Positions 18,289-27,775 of a stretch of DNA of 64,000 bases are shown here, piece after piece (position 1 is the first letter of the stretch; every line of letters starts with the position of its first letter). The stretch is taken from assembly GCF_008329525.1 (NCBI RefSeq), contig NZ_NPKQ01000007.1:1-64000 (forward strand), in the 5' to 3' direction. Source of the stretch: Tardiphaga sp. P9-11 (lineage in GTDB: Bacteria > Pseudomonadota > Alphaproteobacteria > Rhizobiales > Xanthobacteraceae). The notes under the pieces are model-generated. The model was given only the letters and a program-made list of their open reading frames with translations. It was not told the DNA's origin and searched no databases. The position numbers and the translations under genes are program-made.

Positions 18289-19068
18289 TTAAGCGGAGGT
18301 GCGGCCGCCATCGACGGTGTAAGCGGAGCCGGTGACGTAGCTCGCATCGTCGGAGGCGAGGAAGGCCACGATCGGCGCGACTTCCCGGGCAAGGCCGAGC
18401 CGGCGCTGCGGTACGCGATCGACAACCTTGTCGACGGGGGCAGGCGCCCCTCGGCCGACGCGTGCGTCCACAATCGCACTCAGCATGCGGCTGTCGATCA
18501 GGCCGGGGCAAACGCAGTTCACGCGCACATTGGTGCCGGTGCATTCCTGCGCCGCGCTCTTGGTGAGGCCGATCACAGCGTGTTTGCTGGCGCTGTAGAC
18601 GGCGACTTCGGCCGAGCCGATGACGCCGGCGATCGACGCCGTGTTGATGATCGACCCCTTGTTGGCCTTCAGCATCACTGGCAGCACGTGTTTCATGCCG
18701 AGAAAGACGCCGACGACATTGACGTCGAGCACTCGCCGGAAGTCAGTGAGCGACATCTTCACGATGGGCGTGATCGTGCCCTCGATGCCGGCGTTATTGT
18801 AGAAAATGTCGATGGTGCCGAAGCGCTTCACGGCGGCGGCGACATAGCCGATGACGTCTTCTTCGCTGGTGACGTCGGCTGTGAGCGCCAGTGCTTCGGC
18901 GGAGGCGGGGAGTTGTTCGACCGCGCGTTGCAACGCGCCGGCATCGCGATCCACCGCGACGATTTTGGCGCCGCGCGCCGCCAGCAATTGGATGGTCTCG
19001 GTGCCGATCACCCCGGCCGCGCCGGTAACGACGGCAATTCGGCCGTCCAGACGGATTCCGTCAGTCAT
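18289..19068 (-). CDS. Short-chain dehydrogenase/reductase (SDR)
   Basis: This 259-residue classical SDR binds NAD(P) and oxidises an alcohol or reduces a ketone. The cofactor motif reads TGAAGVIG, in which the usual middle Gly is Val. NNAG and the catalytic YSASK are intact, with Ser in NTASIAGVIG. The PG motif CPGLIDSRM follows. An acidic residue at the end of the second strand (VDRD) favours NAD. GGGGAGA precedes the ATG at 19068. It is the first gene of the SDR-esterase-GFA operon. Confidence 0.93.
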   Translation of the reverse strand: MTDGIRLDGRIAVVTGAAGVIGTETIQLLAARGAKIVAVDRDAGALQRAVEQLPASAEALALTADVTSEEDVIGYVAAAVKRFGTIDIFYNNAGIEGTITPIVKMSLTDFRRVLDVNVVGVFLGMKHVLPVMLKANKGSIINTASIAGVIGSAEVAVYSASKHAVIGLTKSAAQECTGTNVRVNCVCPGLIDSRMLSAIVDARVGRGAPAPVDKVVDRVPQRRLGLAREVAPIVAFLASDDASYVTGSAYTVDGGRTSA

Positions 19069-19293
19069 CTTGAGCGTTCTCCCCATACTCCGGTTTGTTC
19101 CGGATTGATGGCCGGTCGCGTATCGCGCGCCGGCCTGATGTGGACTATTTCACGGGGAGAATGACCTGACCAGCCGGGCGGTATGGGGAGCAGGGTGCCC
19201 TTTCGCCGCCGCATTCCACGTGTTAACCGGAGGCGATTACGCGGCCATTCTCCTACAATGTCGCGAGCCTGATTCTCGATTGAGCCGCGCCGC

Positions 19294-20211
19294 ATGTTGC
19301 GAACCCTGACCATTGCCGGATTTGCGGCCCTTCTGGCCGCCACCTCACTGTCGCCTGCACCTGTGCAGGCGCAGTTCGGTCCGCTGTTCGGTGATCCGCC
19401 GCCGCGCCCGCCGGGCGCCGTGCCGCGCGGCCAGCAACCGCCGCCGCCCATGGATGACGAGGAAGAGGTTCCGGAACTGCCGCAGGGCCGCCTGTTGCCG
19501 ACGCGGCCGGGCATGGGCGCGCCGCCGCCCGGTGCCGTGCAGTCGCAACCGCTGGCACCGCCGCCCGGCAGCAATACCACCATCGTTCCGCAGAATCCGC
19601 CGGGGCAGGGACAGGCCCAGCAACCGGCCGCGCCAGGGCAGCAACAGCCCGGCGTCGCCAACGCGCCGCCTGCCGCCACTCCCGGTGGCCGTCAGCCGCC
19701 CAAGGTGGCGCCGCCGACGCCTGCGACGCTGCAGCCCGGCGATGAGGTGGTGACCGAGCCTCCGGCGCAGAAGATCGTCAACAAGAAGGCGAGCTTCTCG
19801 GGGCTCGACAAGATCACCGGCCGCATTATCAATTTCGACGCCGATATCGGCGAGACCGTGCAGTTCGGCGCGCTCCGCGTGAAGACCGATGCCTGCTACA
19901 CGCGTCCGGCAACCGAGGCCGCCAATACCGATGCCTTCGTCGAGGTCGACGAAATCACGTTGCAGGGCGAAGTGAAGCGGATCTTCTCCGGCTGGATGTT
20001 TGCGGCCAGCCCGGGCCTGCACGGCGTCGAGCACCCGATCTACGATATCTGGCTGACCGACTGCAAAGGCCCGGAAGCGACGGTTGCAACCACGCAGCCC
20101 GATGCGCCGCGCCCGCCGCCGGCACAGAAGCGCGCCGCGCCGAAGCAGCAGCCGCGCGCCCAGCAGCAGCCCCTGCAGCCGCCACCGGGCTTTCCGGCGT
20201 TCCGGCAGTAA
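19294..20211 (+). CDS. DUF2155 domain-containing exported protein
   Basis: This 305-residue protein has a signal peptide (cleaved near VQAQ), a long Pro/Gln/Gly-rich linker (about residues 30-150) and a DUF2155 domain (about residues 165-260: SGLDKITGRI, CYTRPATE, FSGWMFAASPGLHGVEHPIYDIW). The tail is Pro/Gln/Ala-rich. The function is unknown; such proteins are periplasmic or envelope-associated in alphaproteobacteria. The start at 19294 gives an intact signal peptide. In relatives it is commonly next to aat and the NDUFA12 gene; here an ABC binding protein gene separates it from aat. Confidence 0.88.
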   Translation: MLRTLTIAGFAALLAATSLSPAPVQAQFGPLFGDPPPRPPGAVPRGQQPPPPMDDEEEVPELPQGRLLPTRPGMGAPPPGAVQSQPLAPPPGSNTTIVPQNPPGQGQAQQPAAPGQQQPGVANAPPAATPGGRQPPKVAPPTPATLQPGDEVVTEPPAQKIVNKKASFSGLDKITGRIINFDADIGETVQFGALRVKTDACYTRPATEAANTDAFVEVDEITLQGEVKRIFSGWMFAASPGLHGVEHPIYDIWLTDCKGPEATVATTQPDAPRPPPAQKRAAPKQQPRAQQQPLQPPPGFPAFRQ

Positions 20212-20280
20212 CCGGCACCGCCGTCTCGCATAATATCTTTCAGGCTCTTCAAGCAGGAGAGGTGAGAGACAGCGCGTCGC

Positions 20281-21462
20281 CTACTTCTCTCCCAACACGT
20301 CTCCCATGAGCACCCATGACTTGCCGTCAAACCGTGCCATCTGCATCTGCCGGATCGGGGTGACGTTGCCGGGCTCGGTGTGCACGGTGATGCCGGGCAG
20401 CAGCATCGGCAAAGCCAGGTGGCTCACCGAACTGGCCTGCTTGATGATGTTATCGCGGCTGACGTCGTCCTTGCAGTTGGTCAGCACGGTCGCCATGACC
20501 TGCGCGGCGGTGTAGCCCTGCACGTTGAAGAGATCGCCTGTGGATGCGTTGGGTTGATATTTCTGCATCCAGGCGTGCCACTCCTTCATGCCGGGATCGC
20601 CGGCCCAGCGTGGATCATTGGGGTCCTTCAGGTAGAGGCCGGTAACCACGCCGATGGAGTTCTCCAGGCCGGCAGGTTCCAGCACGGCGCCGAATGAATT
20701 GGACACTGTCGGAAGGATGATCAGCGGCTTCCAGCCCATCGCTGCGGCCTTCTTGATGGCCTGGGCCGCGAATTTCGGGGTCGCTTCGGCAAAGAACACG
20801 TCGGCGCCGGAATCCTTCATCAACACCATCTGCGAGTCGATGGTCGGATCGGTAGTGAGATAAGTGGTCTGTGCGACCAGTTGTGCGACATGGTTCCCAA
20901 GCCCGTCCCTGAAGCCCTTCAGATAGTCTTTGCCGGCATCCTCATTGGGAATGATGATCGCGATCTTGGCGTCGGGTTTCGTTTTGAGAATATATTGCGC
21001 GTAGATGCGGCCTTCCTGCTCGTAGGTGGGATTGAAACCCACCGTCCAAGGAAAGTGTTCGGGATCGTTCCAGCGCGTGGCGCCCGACGAGACGAACAGC
21101 TGCGGGACTTTCTTGGTGTTGAGATATTTCTGGACTGCGATATTCGGCGCCGTGCCGACGGATGAAAACAGCGCGACCACCTCATCCTGCTCGACGAGAC
21201 GACGGGTCTGTTCGACGGACTTGGCCGGCGCATAGCCGTCGTCCAATGTGAGAAAATCGATCTTGCGGCCGTTAATGCCGCCTTTGTCGTTGAGCATCTG
21301 GAAATAGGCGGCTTCGGCGCGCGCGATCGTGCCATAGGCGGAAGCGGGGCCGCTATAGGGCGCGGTGTTTCCGATCTTGATGCTGGTGTCGCTGGCGTAG
21401 GCAGATGTGAGTGATAGGGCTGCGAGCAAGGCAAGTGACGGAATCGTGCTGCGATGGCGCAT
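20281..21462 (-). CDS. ABC transporter substrate-binding protein, branched-chain amino acid (Liv) type
   Basis: This 393-residue type I periplasmic binding protein has a signal peptide (cleaved near AYAS). It shows IKIGNTAPYSGPASAYG at the start and GRKIDFLTLDDGYAPAKSVEQTRRLVEQDEVVALFSSVGT in the first lobe, typical of LivK-like proteins. GGGAGAAAC precedes the ATG. No permease or ATPase genes lie nearby, so it is an orphan binding protein. The ligand could be an amino acid, an aromatic acid or an amide. Confidence 0.92.
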   Translation of the reverse strand: MRHRSTIPSLALLAALSLTSAYASDTSIKIGNTAPYSGPASAYGTIARAEAAYFQMLNDKGGINGRKIDFLTLDDGYAPAKSVEQTRRLVEQDEVVALFSSVGTAPNIAVQKYLNTKKVPQLFVSSGATRWNDPEHFPWTVGFNPTYEQEGRIYAQYILKTKPDAKIAIIIPNEDAGKDYLKGFRDGLGNHVAQLVAQTTYLTTDPTIDSQMVLMKDSGADVFFAEATPKFAAQAIKKAAAMGWKPLIILPTVSNSFGAVLEPAGLENSIGVVTGLYLKDPNDPRWAGDPGMKEWHAWMQKYQPNASTGDLFNVQGYTAAQVMATVLTNCKDDVSRDNIIKQASSVSHLALPMLLPGITVHTEPGNVTPIRQMQMARFDGKSWVLMGDVLGEK

Positions 21463-21552
21463 GCGTGTTTCTCCCGTGAGGCGGCATTTTGCTTTTTATT
21501 AGCCGGGAGTTTGCGCGCTCATCCTGCGGAGCGACAGCACCTTGTCAGAATA

Positions 21553-22254
21553 TCAGACCCGCGAAGGCTGCGTTGCTGCGTCGCGATTGGCGATGATGTC
21601 CAGCATCGTCGCGCCCTTCAGCGGAAAATCAGTCGGCAGCGTATCAAACTCCGCGATGCCGTCGAGCGATGCATCGAGCAACTTGCGATAGCGCGCACGC
21701 GGCACTTCCTGCGCGCCGAAGCTTAGCAGGTGATCGGTGACATATTGCGTGTCGAGCAATCTGAAACCGCCCGCGATCAGCCGTGCGACCAGATGCACCA
21801 GCGCCACCTTCGAGGCGTCCCGCGCGTAATGAAACATGCTCTCGCCAAAGAACGCGCGACCGAGCGAGACGCCATAGAGCCCGCCGACCAGCGCATCGTC
21901 TTGCCAGACCTCGACACTGTGGGCGTGGCCCATCTCATGCAATTCGCCGTAGAGATCGCGAATACGCGTGTTGATCCAGGTGTCTTCGCGGCCAGGTTTC
22001 GGCGCAGCACATTCGGCCATCACGCGCCTAAAGGCGGTGTTGACGGTGACCGTAAAGACATCGGAGCGCACGGTACGGGTAAGACGCGAGCTGACGCGGA
22101 AGCCGTCCAATGGAATGACGCCGCGCTGCTCGGGCTCGACCCAGAACAAGCCGGGATCGTCGGCGCTTTCCGACATCGGGAAGATGCCGCAGGCGTAGGC
22201 ACGCAGCAGCAGTTCTGGCGTGACCTCGGAGGAGGCGGAGTCGCGTGAGCTCAT
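21553..22254 (-). CDS. aat: Leucyl/phenylalanyl-tRNA-protein transferase
   Basis: This 233-residue enzyme transfers Leu or Phe from aminoacyl-tRNA to N-terminal Arg or Lys of proteins, marking them for ClpAP through the N-degron pathway. Family segments are [47 protein letters not shown] and [21 protein letters not shown]. The start at 22254 ([16 protein letters not shown]) fits the family; the in-frame reading to 22416 adds unrelated residues. No strong RBS was seen. It is upstream of, and on the same strand as, the Liv-type binding protein gene, 90 bp away. Confidence 0.94.
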   Translation of the reverse strand: MSSRDSASSEVTPELLLRAYACGIFPMSESADDPGLFWVEPEQRGVIPLDGFRVSSRLTRTVRSDVFTVTVNTAFRRVMAECAAPKPGREDTWINTRIRDLYGELHEMGHAHSVEVWQDDALVGGLYGVSLGRAFFGESMFHYARDASKVALVHLVARLIAGGFRLLDTQYVTDHLLSFGAQEVPRARYRKLLDASLDGIAEFDTLPTDFPLKGATMLDIIANRDAATQPSRV

Positions 22255-22540
22255 GCGCGTAGCATAGCAGGCAGAGGGCGTTCGGGCGATGGCCTCGGCG
22301 CTCAACAGGTGCTGAGCGGATCGAGGTGGCATCGGAGGATCGGGACCACGAACCAAGCAATGCTTATGCCCGGCATTTGGCTTACTTATTGGATCGGTGC
22401 TGGCCGCGCGGGGCACACTGACGCCAGCGCGGGCTGATCAATCTGGAACCGCTCGATAACCGGCCTGGCGCGCCCGATTGTTGCTTGATTGTTCGGACGA
22501 CCGGCATAGCTACAGGAGACAGGCAGGGAGCCTGTTCACC

Positions 22541-23896
22541 ATGACGAATATCGTGACAATCGACGGCAAAGCATCGACCAGAACGACAACACCTCATCGC
22601 GTGGTCATTGTAGGCGCCGGCTTCGGCGGGCTGGAGGCCGTGTATCGGCTGACCGGTGCCGATGTCAGCATCACCATTGTCGATCGCCGCAATCATCATC
22701 TGTTTCAGCCGCTGCTGTATCAGGTCGCGACCGCGTCGCTGGCGACGTCGGAGATCGCCTGGCCGATCCGCTATCTGTTGCGTGGACGCAAGGATGTGAC
22801 GACACTGCTCGGCACGGTCACCGGCATTGATGCAGCCAAGCGCCGAGTATTGCTCGATGACGGGCAGACACTGCCCTATGACACGCTTGTGCTCGCCACC
22901 GGCGCTGGTCATGCCTATTTCGGCCATGATGAATGGGAGCCGTTTGCGCCGGGCTTGAAGACGTTGGAGGATGCGACCACGCTGCGCCGCCGTATTCTCA
23001 CGGCCTTCGAGCGCGCCGAGCGCGAGAGCGATCCGGTGAAGCGCGCGGCGCTGCTGACCTTCGTGATCATCGGCGCCGGACCCACTGGGGTCGAACTCGC
23101 GGGCACCATTGCCGAACTGGCGCGCGTAACGTTGCCGGAAGATTTTCGCAATATCGATACGCGTGAGACGCGTGTGGTTCTGATCGAGGCCGGCACGCGC
23201 GTGCTCGCCGGATTTCCGGAAGATCTGTCTGCCTATGCGCAGCGTTCGCTGGAAAAGCTCGGCGTCGAAGTTGCGCTCGGACATGCGGTGTCGGATTGCA
23301 ACATCGACGGGGTGGTCTATGGCGACAAGGTGCTCGGGGCCAGGACGATCATCTGGGCCGCGGGCGTGCGCGCGTCGCCGGCTGCGGAGTGGCTGGGTGT
23401 TGCCGCCGATCGGGCGGGACGACTGCAGGTCAATCCGGATCTCACGGTGCCCGGTCATCCCGATATTTTCGCAGTCGGAGACACCGTGACCATCGCTGCG
23501 CCCGATGGAAAGCCGGTGCCCGGAATCGCGCCGGCGGCGAAGCAGGAAGGGCGCTATGTCGCGTCAGCGATCAAGCAGCGTCTGCGCGGCGAGACGCCCG
23601 TGCCGTTTCGCTACTCGCACGATGGTAGTCTCGCGCAGATCGGCAAGAAGCTTGCGGTGATCGACTTCGGTCGCGTGCGCTTACGCGGTGCGTTGGCGTG
23701 GTGGATCTGGGGCATCGCCCACATCTACTTCCTGATCGGGCTGCGCAATCGTCTTGCCGTTGCGATCAACTGGCTGTGGATCCACACGCTGGATCAGCGT
23801 GGTGCGCGGCTAATCACGCAGGGGCGCGCCGTGATCGACAGCAAATCCGTACCGTCGCATAGCGACAAGGAGAAGCGTGCCAGTTCGGTGCGTTGA
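22541..23896 (+). CDS. ndh: Type II NADH dehydrogenase (NDH-2)
   Basis: This 451-residue flavoprotein oxidises NADH and reduces quinone without pumping protons. The first dinucleotide motif GAGFGGLEAV (FAD) is near residue 25 and the second GAGPTGVELAG (NADH) near residue 180. The conserved DRRNHHLFQPLLYQVA quinone/FAD segment follows the first. A C-terminal amphipathic, Trp-rich region (WWIWGIAHIYFLIGLRNRL) attaches it to the membrane. The start at 22541 has GGGAG upstream. It would let the cell bypass complex I. It stands alone between aat and a DASS transporter. Confidence 0.93.
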   Translation: MTNIVTIDGKASTRTTTPHRVVIVGAGFGGLEAVYRLTGADVSITIVDRRNHHLFQPLLYQVATASLATSEIAWPIRYLLRGRKDVTTLLGTVTGIDAAKRRVLLDDGQTLPYDTLVLATGAGHAYFGHDEWEPFAPGLKTLEDATTLRRRILTAFERAERESDPVKRAALLTFVIIGAGPTGVELAGTIAELARVTLPEDFRNIDTRETRVVLIEAGTRVLAGFPEDLSAYAQRSLEKLGVEVALGHAVSDCNIDGVVYGDKVLGARTIIWAAGVRASPAAEWLGVAADRAGRLQVNPDLTVPGHPDIFAVGDTVTIAAPDGKPVPGIAPAAKQEGRYVASAIKQRLRGETPVPFRYSHDGSLAQIGKKLAVIDFGRVRLRGALAWWIWGIAHIYFLIGLRNRLAVAINWLWIHTLDQRGARLITQGRAVIDSKSVPSHSDKEKRASSVR

Positions 23897-24348
23897 AATC
23901 TCGGGACGGCTGCCAGGGCGGCTTGGCGAAAATAGACGCCATGGATGCCGCCAGGCGTGGGCGGCGGCTGATCCAGCCTGAGAGCGTCGCCTGACTGTAC
24001 GCACCGGCAAGCTACGCGCACGCAATGTGCCGGAGATCGGCAGCGGCAGCTTCACTCATGACCTGTCGTCGGCTTGCTCCCTATGCGGTGAAGAAAACCA
24101 TCCGATAGACGAGCATTTCCTGCCGCTCGATACTGCGTTCGGGGGGGGCCGGCGGCAACGCCGCGCGTGACCCGGCTGCATGCGAGTGCGACCTTTGTTG
24201 CGGATGCGAAGGGAGAGAGCAGCACGTTTTAATATGGTGATACATACAGCGCAGTTCGCGTGGCCGATTGCTCGCCTGGCAAAAACTGGTGTTACGTTGC
24301 AAGACGTGTGTCGCAGGCACGGCAGATCGGTTCGCGGGAGGGTAGGCT
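23897..24348 (+). other. Intergenic region upstream of the DASS transporter
   Basis: About 450 bp without a convincing gene. ORFs on both strands are short or are extensions into neighbouring genes. The region presumably holds the promoter and leader of the gene at 24349. No terminator with a T-tract was found for ndh. Confidence 0.45.
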
Positions 24349-25794
24349 GTGTCGTTGAGCTGGAAGAAGATCGCACCTTTGGCCGTCTGGCTGGTGCTGT
24401 ACGTCATCCCGATTCCGGCAGGACTTGTCGCCAATCAGTGGCATTATTTTGCCGTTTTCGCCGCGGTGATTACCGGCCTTATCCTGGAATCCATGCCTGT
24501 TGGCGCGGTCGGTCTGATCGGTCTGACCTTTGCGGGCGTGATGGGATATGTCGAACACGATCCCAACAAGTCGCTGCGCTGGATGCTGAGCGGATTCTCC
24601 GAAAGCACGGTGTGGCTGATCGTCGGCGCCTTCGTATTCTCGATCGGCTATCGCAAGAGCGGCCTCGGCAGGCGTCTCGCATTGCTGCTGGTTCGCAGCC
24701 TCGGGCGCAACACGGTGGGACTGGGTTACGCCGTTGCGCTGTCCGATCTGGTTCTCGCGCCGGCGACACCATCGAACACCGCGCGCAGCGGCGGCACGGT
24801 CTATCCGATCGTCAGCAATATCCCGAAGATCTATGGATCGGAGCCGGGTCCGACAGCCGGCAGGATCGGGACCTACGTGATGTGGACCGCTTTCGCAGCG
24901 ACCGCGGTGACGAGCTCGATGTTCCTCACGGCGCTTGCGCCCAACGCGGCTGCACTGAGCATAGCCAAGAAGATCGTGAGCGTGGACGTCGGCTGGTCAC
25001 AGTGGTTCATCGGATTTGCGCCGCTGGGCGTGCCGCTCATTCTGCTGGTGCCGTTGCTGAGCTATATGATTTGCCGACCGGAGGTGAAGAACAGCCCGGA
25101 GATCGTGGCGTGGAGCGCGAGCGAACTCGCGTCGATGGGGGCGTTGTCGCGCAGTGAATGGATCATGGCCGGACTGGTCCTGCTTGCGATGTTCCTGTGG
25201 ATCACCGGATCCAATCCCGACATCTCGCTGCCTGGCGTCGGTTCGAACTTCATCAATGCGACCATGGTGGTGTTCGTTGTGATCTCGCTGATGCTCGTCA
25301 CCGGCGTCATCACGTTCTCCGACATCATCGCCGAGAAAGCAGCGTGGGAGGTGTTTTTCTACTTCACATCGCTGCTGACCCTGTCATCCGGCCTCAACGA
25401 CATCGGCTTCATCAAATGGGCAGCCGCCGGCCTGGCGGCTCCGCTCGCCACATTCAGCCCGACCATCGCGATGATCCTACTTGTCTCGATCTTCTTCTGG
25501 ATCCACTACTTTTTCTCGAGCATTACGGCGCACGCGGCGGCGATGCTGCCTGTCGTGCTGGCGGTGGGGTCGAGCATTCCCGGAATCCCGATGTCGACTC
25601 TGACATTGCTCTGCATCTATTCGCTAGGCCTGATGGGCGTGATCTCGCCCTATGCCACCGGACCGGCGCCGATGTATTTTGGCAGCGGTTATATCGGCAA
25701 GGCCGACTTCTGGAAGTTCGGCCTGATCTTCGGGCTGATCTATTTCGCCGGCTTGCTGCTGGTCGTGATGCCTTGGCTGCTGACGATCAACTGA
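24349..25794 (+). CDS. DASS-family dicarboxylate/anion symporter or exchanger
   Basis: This 481-residue inner-membrane protein has about 12 or more helices and belongs to the divalent anion:Na+ symporter (SLC13) family. ATPSNTARSGGTVYPI is the sodium/substrate SNT signature in its 2-oxoglutarate/malate-translocator form. A second motif in the later half is SSITAHAAAMLPVV. The start is a GTG at 24349 preceded by a strong GGGAGG six bases upstream. Substrates could be malate, 2-oxoglutarate, citrate or tartrate. It converges on the uracil cluster. Confidence 0.92.
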   Translation: MSLSWKKIAPLAVWLVLYVIPIPAGLVANQWHYFAVFAAVITGLILESMPVGAVGLIGLTFAGVMGYVEHDPNKSLRWMLSGFSESTVWLIVGAFVFSIGYRKSGLGRRLALLLVRSLGRNTVGLGYAVALSDLVLAPATPSNTARSGGTVYPIVSNIPKIYGSEPGPTAGRIGTYVMWTAFAATAVTSSMFLTALAPNAAALSIAKKIVSVDVGWSQWFIGFAPLGVPLILLVPLLSYMICRPEVKNSPEIVAWSASELASMGALSRSEWIMAGLVLLAMFLWITGSNPDISLPGVGSNFINATMVVFVVISLMLVTGVITFSDIIAEKAAWEVFFYFTSLLTLSSGLNDIGFIKWAAAGLAAPLATFSPTIAMILLVSIFFWIHYFFSSITAHAAAMLPVVLAVGSSIPGIPMSTLTLLCIYSLGLMGVISPYATGPAPMYFGSGYIGKADFWKFGLIFGLIYFAGLLLVVMPWLLTIN

Positions 25795-25851
25795 ACCCTC
25801 GGTAAACGAAAGCGTCGCGTGGTGGGAGACGTCCGCGGTCGCTGCGCCCCG

Positions 25852-26490
25852 TTACCTGGTGCCGTAAGCGCGGTCGCCGGCATCGCCGAGACCCGGCTCG
25901 ATATAGGCGTGTTCGTTGAGCCGATCATCGATCGCCGCCGTCCAGATCGGCACATCCGGATGGTAGCCGCGCAGGCGCTCGATGCCTTCCGGTGCTGCCA
26001 GCAGGCAGACGAAACGAATGTCCTTGGCGCCGCGCTCCTTGATACGGTCGATCGCGGCGACCGCGGTATTCGCCGTCGCGAGCATAGGATCGATGACGAT
26101 CACCAGGCGCTCGTCGAGGTTGGTTGGTGCCTTGAAGAAATACTCTACGGCCACGAAGGTTTCGGGATCGCGATAGAGCCCGATATGCGCGATGCGCGCT
26201 GACGGGACGAGGCCGATCATGCCTTCGACGAAAGAGAGGCCGGCGCGCAGGATCGGCGCAAATACCAGTTTCTTGCCGGCGATTTCCTTGCCGGTCATTT
26301 TCATGATCGGCGTTTCGATCTCGACATCGGTGAGCGGCAGGTCGCGCGTCACCTCGTAGCACAGCAGCATGCCGATTTCGTTGAGCAGTTCGCGAAAGCC
26401 CTTGGTCGAGCGGTTCTTGTCGCGGATCAGCGTCAGCTTGTGCTGCACCAGCGGGTGATTAACGATCGTGACGCCGTCCATGAACCTCAT
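25852..26490 (-). CDS. upp: Uracil phosphoribosyltransferase
   Basis: This 212-residue enzyme makes UMP from uracil and PRPP. The PRPP-binding loop [14 protein letters not shown] is near residue 130, the [15 protein letters not shown] segment is near 80, and the C-terminal [27 protein letters not shown] matches the family. It is the third gene after urc1 and urc4 on the minus strand, 30 bp from urc4. In the yeast URC pathway a uracil phosphoribosyltransferase (Urc6) does the first step of uracil breakdown. Here it probably serves both salvage and the pathway. The start at 26490 was kept; an ATG three codons later is possible. Confidence 0.95.
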   Translation of the reverse strand: MRFMDGVTIVNHPLVQHKLTLIRDKNRSTKGFRELLNEIGMLLCYEVTRDLPLTDVEIETPIMKMTGKEIAGKKLVFAPILRAGLSFVEGMIGLVPSARIAHIGLYRDPETFVAVEYFFKAPTNLDERLVIVIDPMLATANTAVAAIDRIKERGAKDIRFVCLLAAPEGIERLRGYHPDVPIWTAAIDDRLNEHAYIEPGLGDAGDRAYGTR

Positions 26491-26520
26491 CCGTTGCGAG
26501 AGTGTAAAATCGTCTTTGAC

Positions 26521-27765
26521 CTAGAAAACCGTACCGTCGCTGATGACCTTCACCGGCGGCGAATGATCCTCGCGGCGCTCGCGCGCCAAAATGCGACCGG
26601 CGGCCCATGTGCCACCTTCGAGTACCTTGGCCAGCGGCAGCGACGTCGCGTCCAGCTTCAGTCTTTGTCGCAGGCCGTCGGCGACGCGGTCAAGTAGCGC
26701 TACGGTCAGTGCCCGCCATTCCACCACCAGCGGCGAGGACACGTCATGTTCGCGCGCGGCATTGACAGGATCTCGGAATTTCAGAACGCCGCCGTCGACG
26801 AAAAGGCCGCCATTGCGATATTCGGCCAATCCCGTGAGACCGTCGATGTCGGTGACGTCGATGCCTCCAATCTGCAGCGGTTCGATGAGCGAATAGGCCA
26901 GCCACTGCGACAGCTTGTGGAGGGGCACAAGGCCGCTCGTCGCATCCGAGGTCGTCATCGCCGGATGCTTCCAGCAATCGCCGAGAGCGATGCCGTCCAG
27001 CGTCAGCCGCGACGGCCAGATCGGACCAAGTTGCAGCAGTAGTTCCGAGAGGATCGCTGGCGCAGGCAGGCGGCCATTGTCAGCCTGCGACGCCAGGCGA
27101 TCGAACAATCCGCCGGGCCGCGGCGTATCCTTCCTGCCGAACACGTCGGGCTTCGACGCCACGTGTTTGCCAAGCCGGCGCAGCAGATCGGCGCGGCCGT
27201 CGATGCCGACCATTGGATTGGTCTCGGAGACCTGCATGCCCCGCTTGAGATCGCTGACGTCGAGCTCTGCGAGCTTGCTGGCATCGGCGCGCAGTGGCTG
27301 CGCGGGATCGGCAGAGAACGTGCCGCCGACGAACATAGCAAGGCTCGCGAGACCGAGACCTTCGGAGCGGCCGATGGCCGCGCCGGTTTGCGGATCGGTG
27401 TAGCGCCAGGTCGGGCCGGCGCCGGCATCGAGGAACACGCTGGCGATGGCAAGATCGAATTCGGCGCGGCCGCGCGCAGCGCTATCAGACCATGCGGTGC
27501 GATCTGCGAGCTGAGCCCAGCGATTGTCGCCGGCGTTGACGAAGTGGCGCCAGCGCGAATGGAACGGCACGTCGAGCGACGGGTACGACGCCCGCGTCGT
27601 TTCCAGCACCAGATCGATCACGTCATCCATTCGCGAGAGATCGATGCGGAAGTTAGGTAGTTTATCGTCGAGGCCCAGTGCAAGCATGCGCTGCGCGCGT
27701 TCACGCACGGCGTGGGCTGACAGCAAAGAGAGCGCGGCGGAGGCTTCCGGGGTCTGCGAATTCAC
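26521..27765 (-). CDS. URC4/Urg3 family protein (DUF1688), uracil catabolism
   Basis: This 414-residue soluble protein is recognised as DUF1688, the family of yeast Urc4 (fission yeast Urg3), which is required for uracil use as nitrogen source. Its reaction is not well defined. Conserved-looking parts are the early HAVRERAQRML, SLDVPFHSRWRHF, GLGLASLAMFVGGTFS and HKLSQWLAYSLIEPL segments. The GTG at 27765 was chosen because it lies 10 bp after the urc1 stop with a GAG-rich region upstream. A TTG at 27789, overlapping urc1, is an alternative. It is flanked by the urc1-like gene and upp, which matches the expected partner set. Confidence 0.85.
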   Translation of the reverse strand: MNSQTPEASAALSLLSAHAVRERAQRMLALGLDDKLPNFRIDLSRMDDVIDLVLETTRASYPSLDVPFHSRWRHFVNAGDNRWAQLADRTAWSDSAARGRAEFDLAIASVFLDAGAGPTWRYTDPQTGAAIGRSEGLGLASLAMFVGGTFSADPAQPLRADASKLAELDVSDLKRGMQVSETNPMVGIDGRADLLRRLGKHVASKPDVFGRKDTPRPGGLFDRLASQADNGRLPAPAILSELLLQLGPIWPSRLTLDGIALGDCWKHPAMTTSDATSGLVPLHKLSQWLAYSLIEPLQIGGIDVTDIDGLTGLAEYRNGGLFVDGGVLKFRDPVNAAREHDVSSPLVVEWRALTVALLDRVADGLRQRLKLDATSLPLAKVLEGGTWAAGRILARERREDHSPPVKVISDGTVF

Positions 27766-27775
27766 TTTTGATATC

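Noticed and set aside
22382-23458. Minus-strand 358-codon frame over the NDH-2 gene
   Set aside because: Antisense shadow; the plus-strand protein has two clear dinucleotide-binding motifs.
24180-25157. Plus-strand 325-codon frame overlapping the DASS transporter
   Set aside because: It is in a different frame, is Arg-rich with no membrane segments, and conflicts with a transporter gene that has a strong ribosome binding site and family signature.
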